In this document: one piece after another, positions 1 to 10,523 of the stretch
Numbering within the stretch: position 1 is the first letter of the stretch
How the letters are laid out: each line of letters opens with the position of its first letter
Origin: Streptomyces griseorubiginosus
GTDB taxonomy: Bacteria > Actinomycetota > Actinomycetes > Streptomycetales > Streptomycetaceae
NCBI RefSeq assembly: GCF_017614965.1
Contig: NZ_WVUG01000017.1
Location: 1 to 60,586 of the forward strand
Direction of reading: 5' to 3'
Length of the DNA: 60,586 nucleotides
Notes under the pieces: model-generated
Seen by the model: only the letters and a program-made list of their open reading frames with translations
What the model was told of the DNA's origin: nothing
Databases searched by the model: none
Translations under genes and position numbers: made by a program

Positions 1-119
1 GCCTCAGGCCCCCCGAACAGCCGGGCCCCGCCGCACAGAAGCGTGCGACGGCAGCCCCGGCGTCGACGGCGTCCGCGTCGACGGCCACCACGCGCCCACG
101 GTCCCGGACGCCGGAGCGG

Positions 120-920
120 GTGCCGTCCCCGCCGGGGAGGTGCCTACCACCGTCCCCCACCACGCCACCTCAGCAGTCGACCCTGATCGGCTCCGTCCAG
201 CGTGCGATGCGCCTGCTGGAATGCGTCGCCGGTCACGAGCACGGAGCCCCCGCCAAACAACTGGCCCGCGAGACCGGTCTGGCGCTGCCCACGGCGTACC
301 ACCTGCTGCGCACGCTGGTGCACGAGGGCTATCTGCGCCGGGACAAGGGGTTGTTCTTCCTCGGCGAGGCGGCCGAGCGGCTGGGCAGCAGCGGAGCGCG
401 GGAGAAACGTCGCAGCACGATGGTCGACGCGCTCGCCAGCTGGCGGGACGCGATCGGCGTACCGGTGTACTACGCGGTGTACCGGGACGGCGAGATCGAG
501 GTCATGTGCGTCTCCGACACCCCGGGCAACCCTGCGGTGGAGGAGTGGGCCGACTTCCGTGAGACCGGGCACGCGCACGCGATCGGACAGTGCCTGCTGT
601 CCCAGCTGGACGAGGAGGCGCGTCGCGATCATCTCGACCGCTATCCCGTGCAGGCCATCACGCCGTACACGGTGCGTGACAGTCACACCCTGCTGCGGCG
701 GCTCGAGCGGACACGTCGGATGGAGCCCGTCACCGAGCGACAGGAGTACGCGCTCGGGACGGTGTGCGCGGCGGTCCCGATCACCATCGGTACGACAGCC
801 GCGACGATGGCCATCTCCCTGCCCGCGCATCAGGCCGACCGTCTGCCGGCGGCGGCACGGCAACTGCAGGACGAGATCGGGCGCCTGCTGGGGTCACTGG
901 CGCTCTCTATCAGTATCTGA
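120..920 (+). CDS. ssgR: IclR-family transcriptional regulator SsgR
   Basis: Likely activator of the adjacent ssgA, controlling sporulation-specific septation in Streptomyces (family knowledge, based on the pairing with ssgA). The 266-aa product has an N-terminal winged helix-turn-helix at about residues 22-88, with the IclR-like stretch ARETGLALPTAYHLLRTLVH, followed by an IclR effector-binding domain to the C-terminus. The start is uncertain: GTG at 120 is the first start in the window, but the frame stays open to base 3, so the true N-terminus may lie upstream; residues 1-20 are proline-rich and atypical. ssgA begins 98 bp downstream on the same strand. Identity rests on fold plus gene context. 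Confidence 0.85.
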   Translation: MPSPPGRCLPPSPTTPPQQSTLIGSVQRAMRLLECVAGHEHGAPAKQLARETGLALPTAYHLLRTLVHEGYLRRDKGLFFLGEAAERLGSSGAREKRRSTMVDALASWRDAIGVPVYYAVYRDGEIEVMCVSDTPGNPAVEEWADFRETGHAHAIGQCLLSQLDEEARRDHLDRYPVQAITPYTVRDSHTLLRRLERTRRMEPVTERQEYALGTVCAAVPITIGTTAATMAISLPAHQADRLPAAARQLQDEIGRLLGSLALSISI

Positions 921-1018
921 AAACTCACTCCTTGTGATCTGTCGCTCACTTTCAGCAAGATGCCTGCAGTGTCAGGGGATCATTCCCAGCCATTCGGCTT
1001 CATATGACGGGGTAGGCG

Positions 1019-1456
1019 ATGCGCGAGTCCGTACAGGCAGAGGTCATGATGAGCTTCCTCGTCTCCGAGGAGCTCTCCTTCCGTATCCCGGTCGAGCTGG
1101 GGTACGAGACGTGTGATCCCTATGCCGTTCGGCTGACCTTCCATCTGCCGGGCGATGCCCCGGTGACCTGGGCGTTCGGCAGGGAGCTGCTGATCGACGG
1201 GGTGGGCAGGCCGTGCGGTGAGGGCGATGTGCGGGTGTCGCCCGCCGAGGTGGACTCGCTGAGCGAGGTGCTGATCCGGCTTCAGGTGGGCGGTGACCAG
1301 GCGTTGTTCCGTTCGTCGACCGCGCCGCTCATCGCGTTCCTGGACCGCACCGACAAACTGGTGCCGCTCGGCCAGGAGGGCGCGCTCGCCGAGTTCGACG
1401 CCCATCTGGACGAGGCGCTGGACCGCATCCTGGCGGAGGAGCAAAGCGCCGGGTGA
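1019..1456 (+). CDS. ssgA: Sporulation-specific cell division activator SsgA
   Basis: SsgA-like proteins (SALPs) are small actinomycete proteins; SsgA stimulates sporulation-specific cell division and marks sites of wall remodelling. The 145-aa product has the SALP core, with FLVSEELSFRIPVEL near residue 13 and FHLPGDAPVTWAFGREL in the middle. Its length equals known SsgA. The ATG at 1019 follows a GGGGTAGG Shine-Dalgarno; ATGs at 1046 and 1049 are less likely internal alternatives. It sits just downstream of the IclR gene, the ssgR-ssgA arrangement, and converges on the YibE/F gene. Confidence 0.93.
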   Translation: MRESVQAEVMMSFLVSEELSFRIPVELGYETCDPYAVRLTFHLPGDAPVTWAFGRELLIDGVGRPCGEGDVRVSPAEVDSLSEVLIRLQVGGDQALFRSSTAPLIAFLDRTDKLVPLGQEGALAEFDAHLDEALDRILAEEQSAG

Positions 1457-1543
1457 GCCTTGCGCGGGGGGCGGCCGGAACGGAACGCAGTAACGCTTCT
1501 TCCGTCGACGTGTGCCCGGGCGTGCACCCCTGCGCCTCGTCCC

Positions 1544-3043
1544 TCAGTGCTTGCGTCGTCGGCCCTTGCCGGTGCGGGCCGCAGCCGGTGCGATGCCGGC
1601 CGTTGCCGCGCCCGGTGCCGTCTCCCGTGACGGTCGGTCGGCCGAGACCACCAGCGCCGCCAGCAACGTCGTGACCGGGACCGAGGCGACCAGCCCGATC
1701 GATCCCACCAGCGTGCGCACGATCTCCTCCGCCACCAACTCGCTGTTGGCCACTGTGCCCACACTGCTCTGCGCGATGGAGAAGAGCAGCAGCAGGGGCA
1801 GCGCGGCACCGGCGTAGGCGAGGACCAGGGTGTTGACGACGGACGCGATGTGGTCGCGGCCGATGCGGATGCCGGCGCGGTACAGCCCGCGCCACCCCGT
1901 CGAGGGGTTGGCCTCGTGCAGTTCCCAGACCGCCGAGGTCTGAGTGACCGTCACGTCGTCGAGGACACCGAGCGAGCCGATGATGACGCCCGCGAGCAGC
2001 AGACCGCTCATGTCGATCGACGGATACAGGCCGTGGATCAGGCCGGTGTTGTCGTCGGTGTTCCCGGTGAGCGCCGCCCAGCCGATGAACAGCGACCCCA
2101 GGAAACCGATCAGCACCAGCGAGATCAGCGTGCCGAGCACCGCCACGGACGTACGGGCCGACAGCCCGTGGCACGCGTAGAGCGCGATCAGCATGATCGC
2201 GCTCGACCCGATCACCGCCACGAGAAGCGGATTCGAACCCTGCAGGATCGCGGGCAGGATGAAGAAGTTCAGGATCAGGAAGCTGATGGCCAGCGCGACC
2301 AGCGCCATGACGCCCCGCAGCCGTCCGACGATCACGACGGCGAGCGCGAAGATGCCGGCCAGCAGGGCCATCGGGAACCGTCGGTTCACGTCGGCCACGG
2401 AGTACTGCAGGTCCCTGGGTGCCGAGGGCTCGTAGGCGGCCACCACCTTCTCGCCCTGGTGCAGCTGCCGCGACTGGTCGGGCTGCACGATCTCGGTGAA
2501 CGTACGCCCCTTGTCCTTGCCGGTGTCGACCCGGATCGTCGCCTTCTTGCAGGTGCCCTTCTCCTGCTGCTGGGCGGAGGAACCCCCGGTGGTCGAGGTG
2601 TCGCCGAGCGAGCTCCCGCCCGAGGCGTTCACCGACTTGCAGCTCACGGAGACGACCTTGGTGACCGTCGCCTGCTGGGTCTGCCGGTCGAAGCCCACCC
2701 CGGTCCGCTGGTGCGACGGGGCACCGCCCGGCCACAGCACCACGAGCCCGACGACCACGGCGGCGGCGAACGGGATGAGGATGGCCGCGATGACCTTCCG
2801 CAGATGCTGGGAGACGGGGGCAGCCGGACCATGGCTGTGACTGTGGCCGTGCCCGCTGTGGCCACCCGTGTCGGGCCCGTGTCCGCCATGGGCGCCCGAA
2901 TCGTGCCCGTGTCCCTGCCCGCCGGGGCCATCGGGACCGTGGCCGGGTTGGTGGCCGTCGGCCCCATGAGCGCCGCCGTATCCCGAGCCGTGCCCAGGGG
3001 GCGGCTCCGGGGGCGGATACGAGGGCTGGTGTGTCGTGGTCAC
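1544..3043 (-). CDS. YibE/F-like multi-pass membrane protein with His-rich N-terminus
   Basis: About 499 aa. Residues 1-75 are Pro/Gly/His-rich, with 13 histidines between residues 18 and 71, then a transmembrane helix (about 82-105), an extracytoplasmic domain of about 150 residues, and a C-terminal block of roughly seven hydrophobic segments typical of YibE/F (PF07907) proteins. The physiological role of the family is unknown. The His-rich cytoplasmic tail could bind metal (inference). GTG at 3043 was chosen because the sequence upstream of it is low-quality and runs into the divergent thiC leader. Divergent from thiC, convergent with ssgA. Confidence 0.8.
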   Translation of the reverse strand: MTTTHQPSYPPPEPPPGHGSGYGGAHGADGHQPGHGPDGPGGQGHGHDSGAHGGHGPDTGGHSGHGHSHSHGPAAPVSQHLRKVIAAILIPFAAAVVVGLVVLWPGGAPSHQRTGVGFDRQTQQATVTKVVSVSCKSVNASGGSSLGDTSTTGGSSAQQQEKGTCKKATIRVDTGKDKGRTFTEIVQPDQSRQLHQGEKVVAAYEPSAPRDLQYSVADVNRRFPMALLAGIFALAVVIVGRLRGVMALVALAISFLILNFFILPAILQGSNPLLVAVIGSSAIMLIALYACHGLSARTSVAVLGTLISLVLIGFLGSLFIGWAALTGNTDDNTGLIHGLYPSIDMSGLLLAGVIIGSLGVLDDVTVTQTSAVWELHEANPSTGWRGLYRAGIRIGRDHIASVVNTLVLAYAGAALPLLLLFSIAQSSVGTVANSELVAEEIVRTLVGSIGLVASVPVTTLLAALVVSADRPSRETAPGAATAGIAPAAARTGKGRRRKH

Positions 3044-3119
3044 CGGCAGATCATCCCAACAACGGCAGAGGGGCACTGTTGACCGCGCCACATATGGCGC
3101 TAGCGTGGAGGCACCTTTG

Positions 3120-5091
<1,972 letters not shown>

Positions 5092-5103
5092 CGCACGCTG
5101 CAT

Positions 5104-5133
5104 GCGCCGTCCCGCCGCCGACCGGGACGGCGC
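5104..5133 (+). terminator. Hairpin downstream of thiC
   Basis: A perfect 11-bp GC-rich stem (GCGCCGTCCCG paired with CGGGACGGCGC) with an 8-nt loop starts 12 bp after the thiC stop and is followed by TTCCTCC. There is no long T tract, as is common for Streptomyces terminators. Confidence 0.7.
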
Positions 5134-5148
5134 TTCCTCCGCCGGGAC

Positions 5149-5193
5149 CCGGCGTCCGTCAGTTCGCGGAACCGGCGTCCGTCAGTTCGCGGA
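5149..5193. repeat. 22-bp tandem duplication at the end of the cold-shock-like gene
   Basis: Two identical 22-bp copies (5149-5170 and 5172-5193) with a 23-bp period. The second copy contains the stop codon and last codons of the minus-strand gene; the first lies just beyond the stop, so the gene end was duplicated without changing the protein. Confidence 0.85.
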
Positions 5194-5412
5194 CTCGGTG
5201 TCAGCGGGTACCACGCGGACGGCTCGATAGTGCCAGCCGTCCTGCTCGCCGGCCTCCCACTCCAGGGCGACGACCTGGCCGACGGACAGAGAACGGAACC
5301 CCGCCATCTCGATCGCCGAGAAGTGCGCCCAGCAACCGCCGGGCGTCTGCGGGGAGTCGAGGACCCCCCAGCCCTCTTCGTCATGCCACACGCGCACGCT
5401 TGCATCGATCAT
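5182..5412 (-). CDS. Cold-shock-domain-like small protein
   Basis: 76 aa. The pattern VRVWHDEEGWGVLDS followed by CWAHFSAIEMAG and VGQVVALEWE matches an OB-fold cold-shock domain with altered RNP-1 and RNP-2 surfaces: GWGVLD replaces the usual KGFGFI and WAHFSAI resembles VFVHFSAI. It probably binds nucleic acid or acts as a CspA-like chaperone, but the degenerate RNP motifs make activity uncertain. The ATG is preceded by GGAGA. Convergent with thiC; the next upstream gene on the same strand is the oxidoreductase, 34 bp away. Confidence 0.8.
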   Translation of the reverse strand: MIDASVRVWHDEEGWGVLDSPQTPGGCWAHFSAIEMAGFRSLSVGQVVALEWEAGEQDGWHYRAVRVVPADTESAN

Positions 5413-5446
5413 CCGCGGTCTCCAAGGAACGCTCTGCTGGGGGCCG

Positions 5447-6385
5447 TCATGGCACCAGGACGATCTTGCCGGCCGTCTGCCTGGTCTCGATCGCGCGGTG
5501 GGCCGCCGCCGCTTCGGACAGCGGGTAGGTGTCCTGGACCATCACCCGCAGCCGGCCCGTCTCGATGCGCTCGGTGACGTGATCCAGCAGCGTCCCTGAG
5601 GGCTCGGCCGTGACCCAGACATAACGCAGACCGCGGTCGGCGGCCTGGCGCTCGTCGGTTCCCGGATCGATCGACGCGCCGATGAGCAGACCGCCCGGCC
5701 GCAGCACGTCGAGGGAGTGTGGACCGTAGGAACCGCCCACCAGGTCGAGGACCACGTCCACGGGCGCCACGGCGGTCCGGAAGTCGGTGGTGGTGTAGTC
5801 GACCAGTTCGTCGGCGCCCAGCCGGCGCAGCAGGTCGTGACGGGCCGCCCGCGCGGTGCCGATGACGTGCGCCCCCAACTCCTTGGCCAGTTGCACCGCG
5901 ACATGCCCGACGCCGCCTGCCGCCGCGTGGATCAGCACCCGGTCGCCCGGCTGGACCCCCGCCAGCACGGCCAGTGCCTGCCATGCGGTCACCGCCACCA
6001 GCGGCACGGCACCCGCGTGCACCAGATCGAGGTTCTTCGGCGCGAGGGCCAGCGCCCCGGCCGGGGCGACGGTGAACTCGGCGTACGCTCCGTGCCGGCC
6101 GACGGCCAGCATGCCGTACACCGCGTCGCCGGGCGCGAACCGCGTCACGCCCTCACCGACCCGCTCGACGACCCCGGCCACGTCGTTGCCCGGCGTCCAC
6201 GGCAGGGTGACCAGCTCCGGCACCCGGCCGGAGCGCAGCACCGCGTCCCCCGGGTTGACCCCGGCACCGGCGACGCGGAGCAGCACCTCATCCGGACCGG
6301 GCTCGGGCACGTCGGTCTCCGTGTACACGAGCGCCTCGGGGCCGCCGAACGCGGACTGGACGACGGCATGCATGCGGGCGGACAT
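5447..6385 (-). CDS. NADP-dependent quinone oxidoreductase-like MDR protein
   Basis: 312-aa zinc-independent medium-chain dehydrogenase/reductase of the quinone oxidoreductase type. An N-terminal GroES-like domain (PGPDEVLLRVAGAGVNPGD near residue 28) is followed by a Rossmann domain with the nucleotide-binding turn AAAGGVGHVAVQLAKELGA, and by ETRQTAGKIVLVP at the C-terminus. The structural-zinc cysteines of alcohol dehydrogenases are absent. The ATG follows GAGGAGACCTG. The substrate is unknown. Probably its own unit or co-transcribed with the cold-shock-like gene. Confidence 0.85.
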   Translation of the reverse strand: MSARMHAVVQSAFGGPEALVYTETDVPEPGPDEVLLRVAGAGVNPGDAVLRSGRVPELVTLPWTPGNDVAGVVERVGEGVTRFAPGDAVYGMLAVGRHGAYAEFTVAPAGALALAPKNLDLVHAGAVPLVAVTAWQALAVLAGVQPGDRVLIHAAAGGVGHVAVQLAKELGAHVIGTARAARHDLLRRLGADELVDYTTTDFRTAVAPVDVVLDLVGGSYGPHSLDVLRPGGLLIGASIDPGTDERQAADRGLRYVWVTAEPSGTLLDHVTERIETGRLRVMVQDTYPLSEAAAAHRAIETRQTAGKIVLVP

Positions 6386-6620
6386 CAGGTCTCCTCGTCA
6401 GGTGGGCGTGGTGCGTCCATGCTCGGCCCGCTCAATACCCCGGCGCAGGAACGCGCTTGTGCGACGCCGAGTCCGTACAGGCCGCACGCGCGCGATGCGA
6501 CGAACGCGTCGCCCGTGACGTCGCGACCCGACTCGTCGCCCGTGAGGCCGCCGACGGCGACCGACGGTCCGGCTTGCGCTCCTCCGAGGGGCCTTGGCGG
6601 TGGGAGGCGCAAGCCGGTGG

Positions 6621-7484
6621 TCACTCCGGCTGGTGTTCCGGGCCTCCGAAGTCCGGGCTGGTGTAGTCCGGGCTGGTGAAGCTCGGGCGGTGACCGCGTG
6701 CCGGTCCGTCGTCCGGGCTGGTGAAGCCCGGGCGGTCGTACCCCAGATGCGGGATGCGGCTGGTCGGCGCCTGCGGGGCGGGATCGTGCAGGGCCGCCGC
6801 CGTGCCCGGGTCGGCCAGTGCGTCGCGCAGGAACGGCAGGATCCCGCGTTCGAGCAGCGCCTCCCGCCAGGCCTCCCTGGCCCGGATCACCTCCTCGTTC
6901 AGTTCGCCGTACGGACCCGCCTCCAGGGAGGGGCTGTTGCGCAGGGCCGTCAGGAGAAGCCCGACGGCGGCGACGAGGATCGCGGCCGCGGTCAGGGCGC
7001 CGAACACCCAACCCGCCGTCAGCAGGGTTTTGCCAAATGTCTGTTCGGGGGCGACGGACCTGATGATGTAGCCGACGAGCAGGAATATCGCCGCGGCCGT
7101 TCCGGCGAGGACGGGGGTGAGGACGGCGGCGACGGCGACGGCGCCCGCGCCTGCCGGCTCGGCGGCCTCGCCGAGGGTGGTGGCGAGCCCCATCGCGCCC
7201 GCGCCCGGCTCCGCGGAGCCGGATTCACGGGAGGACGACGGGGTGGACGACGCCGGCTGGCGCAGTTCCTCGCGGACCTTCACGTAGTGCTGGTACTCGG
7301 TCGCGGCGGCCACCGTGATGAGGGCGGTGGCGTTCAGCGCCATGGTGCGCAGCTGTTCGGGATTCAGCCGCTGTCCCACAGCGGCCAGTTCCGGGCGGTG
7401 TGGGGCGGAGCGCAGCGCCTCGTCGAGGACCCGCTCGTACTCCTGGCGGTCCTCACTCAGCAGGTGCTGCGGAACGCTGTTCAT
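6621..7484 (-). CDS. Hypothetical membrane protein with Ser/Pro-rich C-terminal repeats
   Basis: About 287 aa, not assigned to a known function. The N-terminal half is helical and soluble (LLSEDRQEYERVLDEALRSA). Two or three hydrophobic helices lie in the middle (GTAAAIFLLVGYIIRSV and AAAILVAAVGLLLTAL). The C-terminus carries short repeats of the type P-G/S-FTSPD. ATG at 7484 is preferred over 7490 because GGGGG upstream is better spaced. Streptomyces tail-repeat proteins of this kind vary in repeat number. The next gene upstream on this strand is the phosphoesterase. Confidence 0.6.
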   Translation of the reverse strand: MNSVPQHLLSEDRQEYERVLDEALRSAPHRPELAAVGQRLNPEQLRTMALNATALITVAAATEYQHYVKVREELRQPASSTPSSSRESGSAEPGAGAMGLATTLGEAAEPAGAGAVAVAAVLTPVLAGTAAAIFLLVGYIIRSVAPEQTFGKTLLTAGWVFGALTAAAILVAAVGLLLTALRNSPSLEAGPYGELNEEVIRAREAWREALLERGILPFLRDALADPGTAAALHDPAPQAPTSRIPHLGYDRPGFTSPDDGPARGHRPSFTSPDYTSPDFGGPEHQPE

Positions 7485-7682
7485 GTGCATCCCCCGATGC
7501 TCCGTAGGGCTTGGGGCTCGCATGCCAACGAGCCGTCGGGCAGAAACGGAGGGGAGCCTGCTACGGATACGCCGATGGTAGAGCCGGGACGGCACGCGGT
7601 GACAGGGGGTTTCCGGAAATTGGGCCCTGGCCAGGGCCGTTCTCCACGATCCTCCGTGTGGCCCCACCTGCCCCGAGAACGT

Positions 7683-8759
7683 TCAGTTATCCAGCGGAAG
7701 TTGCTGGACCAGCAGCTTTCCGGCCATGGTCACTCCGCCGTCCATCGCGATGGCCAGGCCGTCCGCGTAGACGTGCGGTCCCTCGACCACCGGCTCGGGG
7801 CGCTCCTCGCCGTCCTCGGAGCCGACCTCGCCCAGCAGATAGGGAATGGGGCTGTGGCCGTGAACGATCCGGGTGCCGCCGTACGTATCCAGCAGGGAGC
7901 GTACGGCGTCTGCACCGCCCTCGTCGCGGAAGGAGAAGCGCTTGGTGAACTTGCGGAACAGGTCCCAGCACTCGTCGGCGTCGTTACGGGTGAGTGTCTC
8001 GCGGACCGTGTCGTTGACCGCCTCGATCGAGTCGCCGTAGTCGAGGTAGGCGGTGGTGTCGGAGTGGACGAGCAGATAGCCGTCGACCTCCTCGACCGCG
8101 TCGAGGCGGGCCATCCACTGCAGGTGGTGGTCCTGCAGACGGTCCATGTCGGTCTTCTGCCCGCCGTTGAGCAGCCAGGCCGCCTGGAAGGTGGCGGTGC
8201 CCGCGCCGGAGTTGACGGGGGTGTCGCCGAAGCGCTTGGCGCCGAGCAGCAGCAGCTCGTGGTTGCCCATGAGGGCCTTGCAGTAGCCGCCGGCCGCGGC
8301 CGCCTCGGCGGACAGCCGCATCACCAGCTCGATGACGCCGATGCCGTCGGGTCCGCGGTCGGTGAAGTCGCCGAGGAACCACAGCCGGGCGGTGCCCGCG
8401 CACCAGTTGCCCGCCACGTCGATCAGCCCCTGCTCCCGCAGGGCGGCCAGGAGTTCCTCCAGATAGCCGTGCACGTCCCCCACGACGTACAGCGGACCCA
8501 CGCCCTCCGCCTGCTGCGGGATGCCCGCCGACACCGGGGCGACGTTCCCGCCGAGCGGGTCACCGGGGTGGACGACCGGCAGATCGCGCTCGGTGGGCGT
8601 GTACCCGTCGGGATACGCCTCCTCCTGGGGCGGTACGACGTCGCCGGGGTGCGTGCTGTGGCCGTACGGACCGGTCTCGTGGACGTACGCAGGCACCCGG
8701 AAGTCGCGCAACGTCGCCGTCCGCTCCACCTCGGGTCCCTGACCGACCCCCTGAGTCAT
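7683..8759 (-). CDS. Calcineurin-like metallophosphoesterase
   Basis: 358-aa predicted cytoplasmic phosphoesterase. Dimetal motifs are visible: GDVHG at 94-98, GDFTDRG at 130-136, a GNHE block (MGNHELLLLG) and VHGHSP near the C-terminus. The first 85 residues are a Pro/Gly-rich extension ahead of the catalytic domain. The layout resembles PrpE/Ser-Thr phosphatase-like or bis(5'-nucleosyl)-tetraphosphatase-like members, but the substrate cannot be told from sequence. The ATG is preceded by GGAGGGG. Confidence 0.88.
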   Translation of the reverse strand: MTQGVGQGPEVERTATLRDFRVPAYVHETGPYGHSTHPGDVVPPQEEAYPDGYTPTERDLPVVHPGDPLGGNVAPVSAGIPQQAEGVGPLYVVGDVHGYLEELLAALREQGLIDVAGNWCAGTARLWFLGDFTDRGPDGIGVIELVMRLSAEAAAAGGYCKALMGNHELLLLGAKRFGDTPVNSGAGTATFQAAWLLNGGQKTDMDRLQDHHLQWMARLDAVEEVDGYLLVHSDTTAYLDYGDSIEAVNDTVRETLTRNDADECWDLFRKFTKRFSFRDEGGADAVRSLLDTYGGTRIVHGHSPIPYLLGEVGSEDGEERPEPVVEGPHVYADGLAIAMDGGVTMAGKLLVQQLPLDN

Positions 8760-8959
8760 CAGACCCCTCCACCATCGCGCCGCATCTGCACCGCTTCGGA
8801 CTGCCTGGTCGCAGCGGCCCGCGGTGTCGTGGGCCCATCATAGGAATGCGGATCGCGCCATGTGATGACCCAGGGGTGGTGAATCGGAGCAAGAGTCCAG
8901 TTCACCGCGGCTTTCGCCCCGATTGGGCAGGGCTTCGACCGCTGCTGACAGCGCTTGTT

Positions 8960-10072
8960 TCACTCCTCTTCGGGCGAACGTGGCGGGCTGACGGTCGTGC
9001 GCGGTGGACGTCGCTGGGACGAGGTACGGACGATCAGCTCGGTCGGTATCACCTGCTCGACCGGTTGGTCCGATTCGACCCCCTCGATCGCGTCGATGAG
9101 CAGCTGCACCACCGCCGTGCCGATCCGGCGCGGCTTCAGTGAGAGTGTGGTGATCGGCGGTTCGGTGCTGGCGTACACGGTGGATTCGCTGCAGCAGACC
9201 AGAAGCAGGTCGTCCGGTACGCGCAGGCCGTAACGACGGGCGGCGGCGAGCAGATCGGTGCCGTTCGGGTCGAAGAGCCCGTAGACGGCGTCCGGGCGGT
9301 CGGGGCGGGCGAGCAGCCGGTCGGCGGCGACGGCGCCCGCGCACGGATCGTGCGCCGGATAGGCCTCGTACACCGGGTCCTGGCCGACGCGCTCGCACCA
9401 GCGCAGGTACGCCGTCGTGGACAGATGGGTGTACGTGTCCGTCGTGGTCCCCGTCAGCAGACCGATGCGGCGGGCGCCGGCGTCGGCCAGATGGTCGAGG
9501 ATGCCGAGGACGGCGGCCTCGTGGTCGTTGTCGACCCACGCGGTGACCGGCAGCGCGCCGGCCGGGCGGCCGTCGGAGACGACCGGTAAACCCTGCCGGA
9601 CCAGTTCGCTGACCACCGGGTCCTGGTCGGACGGGTCGATGACGACCGTGCCGTCCAGGGCGACGTTCGACCACACGTCGTGGCGCGAGGTCGCCGGCAG
9701 GATCACCAGCGCGTAGCCGCGGGCGAGCGCGGCGGAGGTGGCGGCGCGCGCCATCTCGGCGAAGTACGCGAACTCGGTGAAGGTGAAAGGTTCATCCCCG
9801 TACGTCGTCACGGTCAGGCCGATGAGTCCCGACTTGCCGGTACGGAGGGTCCGGGCCGCCGCTGAGGGACGGTAGCCCAGCCGGTCGGCGACCTCACGGA
9901 CATGGCGTCGGGTGGCGTCCGGGAGCCTGCCCTTGCCGTTCAGGGCATCGGAGACGGTCGTGATGGAGACTCCGGCGGCGGCGGCCACGTCTCTGATGCC
10001 CGCCCGACCCGGCCGACTGCCTCGACGTGAGGTTTCCGCGCGGCTCACCTGGTGCTTCCCTGCTGCTGTCAT
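8960..10072 (-). CDS. LacI/GalR-family transcriptional regulator
   Basis: 370 aa. The N-terminal LacI helix-turn-helix and hinge helix lie at about residues 26-78 (IRDVAAAAGVSITTVSDALN, then RLGYRPSAAARTLRTG). A periplasmic-binding-protein-like effector domain follows (LIGLTVTTYGDEPFTF to the C-terminus). ATG at 10072 gives the family's usual N-terminus; an upstream start at 10138 would add 22 atypical residues. No clear Shine-Dalgarno is visible. The gene is divergent from the aminotransferase gene, the arrangement recalled for S. coelicolor rstP; the effector is unknown. Confidence 0.88.
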   Translation of the reverse strand: MTAAGKHQVSRAETSRRGSRPGRAGIRDVAAAAGVSITTVSDALNGKGRLPDATRRHVREVADRLGYRPSAAARTLRTGKSGLIGLTVTTYGDEPFTFTEFAYFAEMARAATSAALARGYALVILPATSRHDVWSNVALDGTVVIDPSDQDPVVSELVRQGLPVVSDGRPAGALPVTAWVDNDHEAAVLGILDHLADAGARRIGLLTGTTTDTYTHLSTTAYLRWCERVGQDPVYEAYPAHDPCAGAVAADRLLARPDRPDAVYGLFDPNGTDLLAAARRYGLRVPDDLLLVCCSESTVYASTEPPITTLSLKPRRIGTAVVQLLIDAIEGVESDQPVEQVIPTELIVRTSSQRRPPRTTVSPPRSPEEE

Positions 10073-10523
10073 GGCGAGCCGATAGTAGGGCTCATGCGGT
10101 GGGGTAGGGCGGACGCATATGCACGCGTTGACAGGCACGTTTCTGCATGGTCATTTACCGTCAACTACCTTTGAAAGAGAGTCAGTTGAACGATCCAATG
10201 GCACTACGTGACTTGTCGGCACGCATGAGCCTGCCAACTTCCCGATGTCTCGAAGAGGTCTCAACTCACCTGCACGGGTGATGCGCGCCAGGGCGTGAGC
10301 CACCGGCGCACAGATATATCTGGCCGCGCCCCCGAACCGGTCCGCGATTCGTCTGGCTTCGTACGGCGATGCCCCTGATGCCTGTGGAGGCGGATGCGGT
10401 CGGCCGAGCCGTCGGACCGGGTCCGGCCGCACCTGTTCGCAGCGGTGCCGAATCCTCATAAGGTGTGGAGTATTGGAAGCCGGCGGCGTGGACGGGCCGC
10501 CGGTGGTCGCGAGGAGGACTGCG
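10073..10523. other. 451-bp divergent intergenic region, LacI regulator / aminotransferase
   Basis: No credible gene. It should hold the promoters of both divergent genes. Visible elements are a short palindrome AGATATATCT near 10310 and, on the plus strand, a possible promoter at 10436-10464. No unambiguous LacI-type operator could be identified by eye. Confidence 0.6.
10436..10464 (+). promoter_or_regulatory. Candidate promoter of the HisC-type aminotransferase gene
   Basis: TTCGCA at 10436-10441 and TAAGGT at 10459-10464 are separated by 17 bp, a plausible vegetative Streptomyces -35/-10 pair about 60 bp before the start codon. Predicted by eye only. Confidence 0.4.

Noticed and set aside
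6594..8843. 749-aa plus-strand open frame opposite the phosphoesterase
   Set aside because: Antisense to a gene with intact GDVHG and GDFTDRG motifs.
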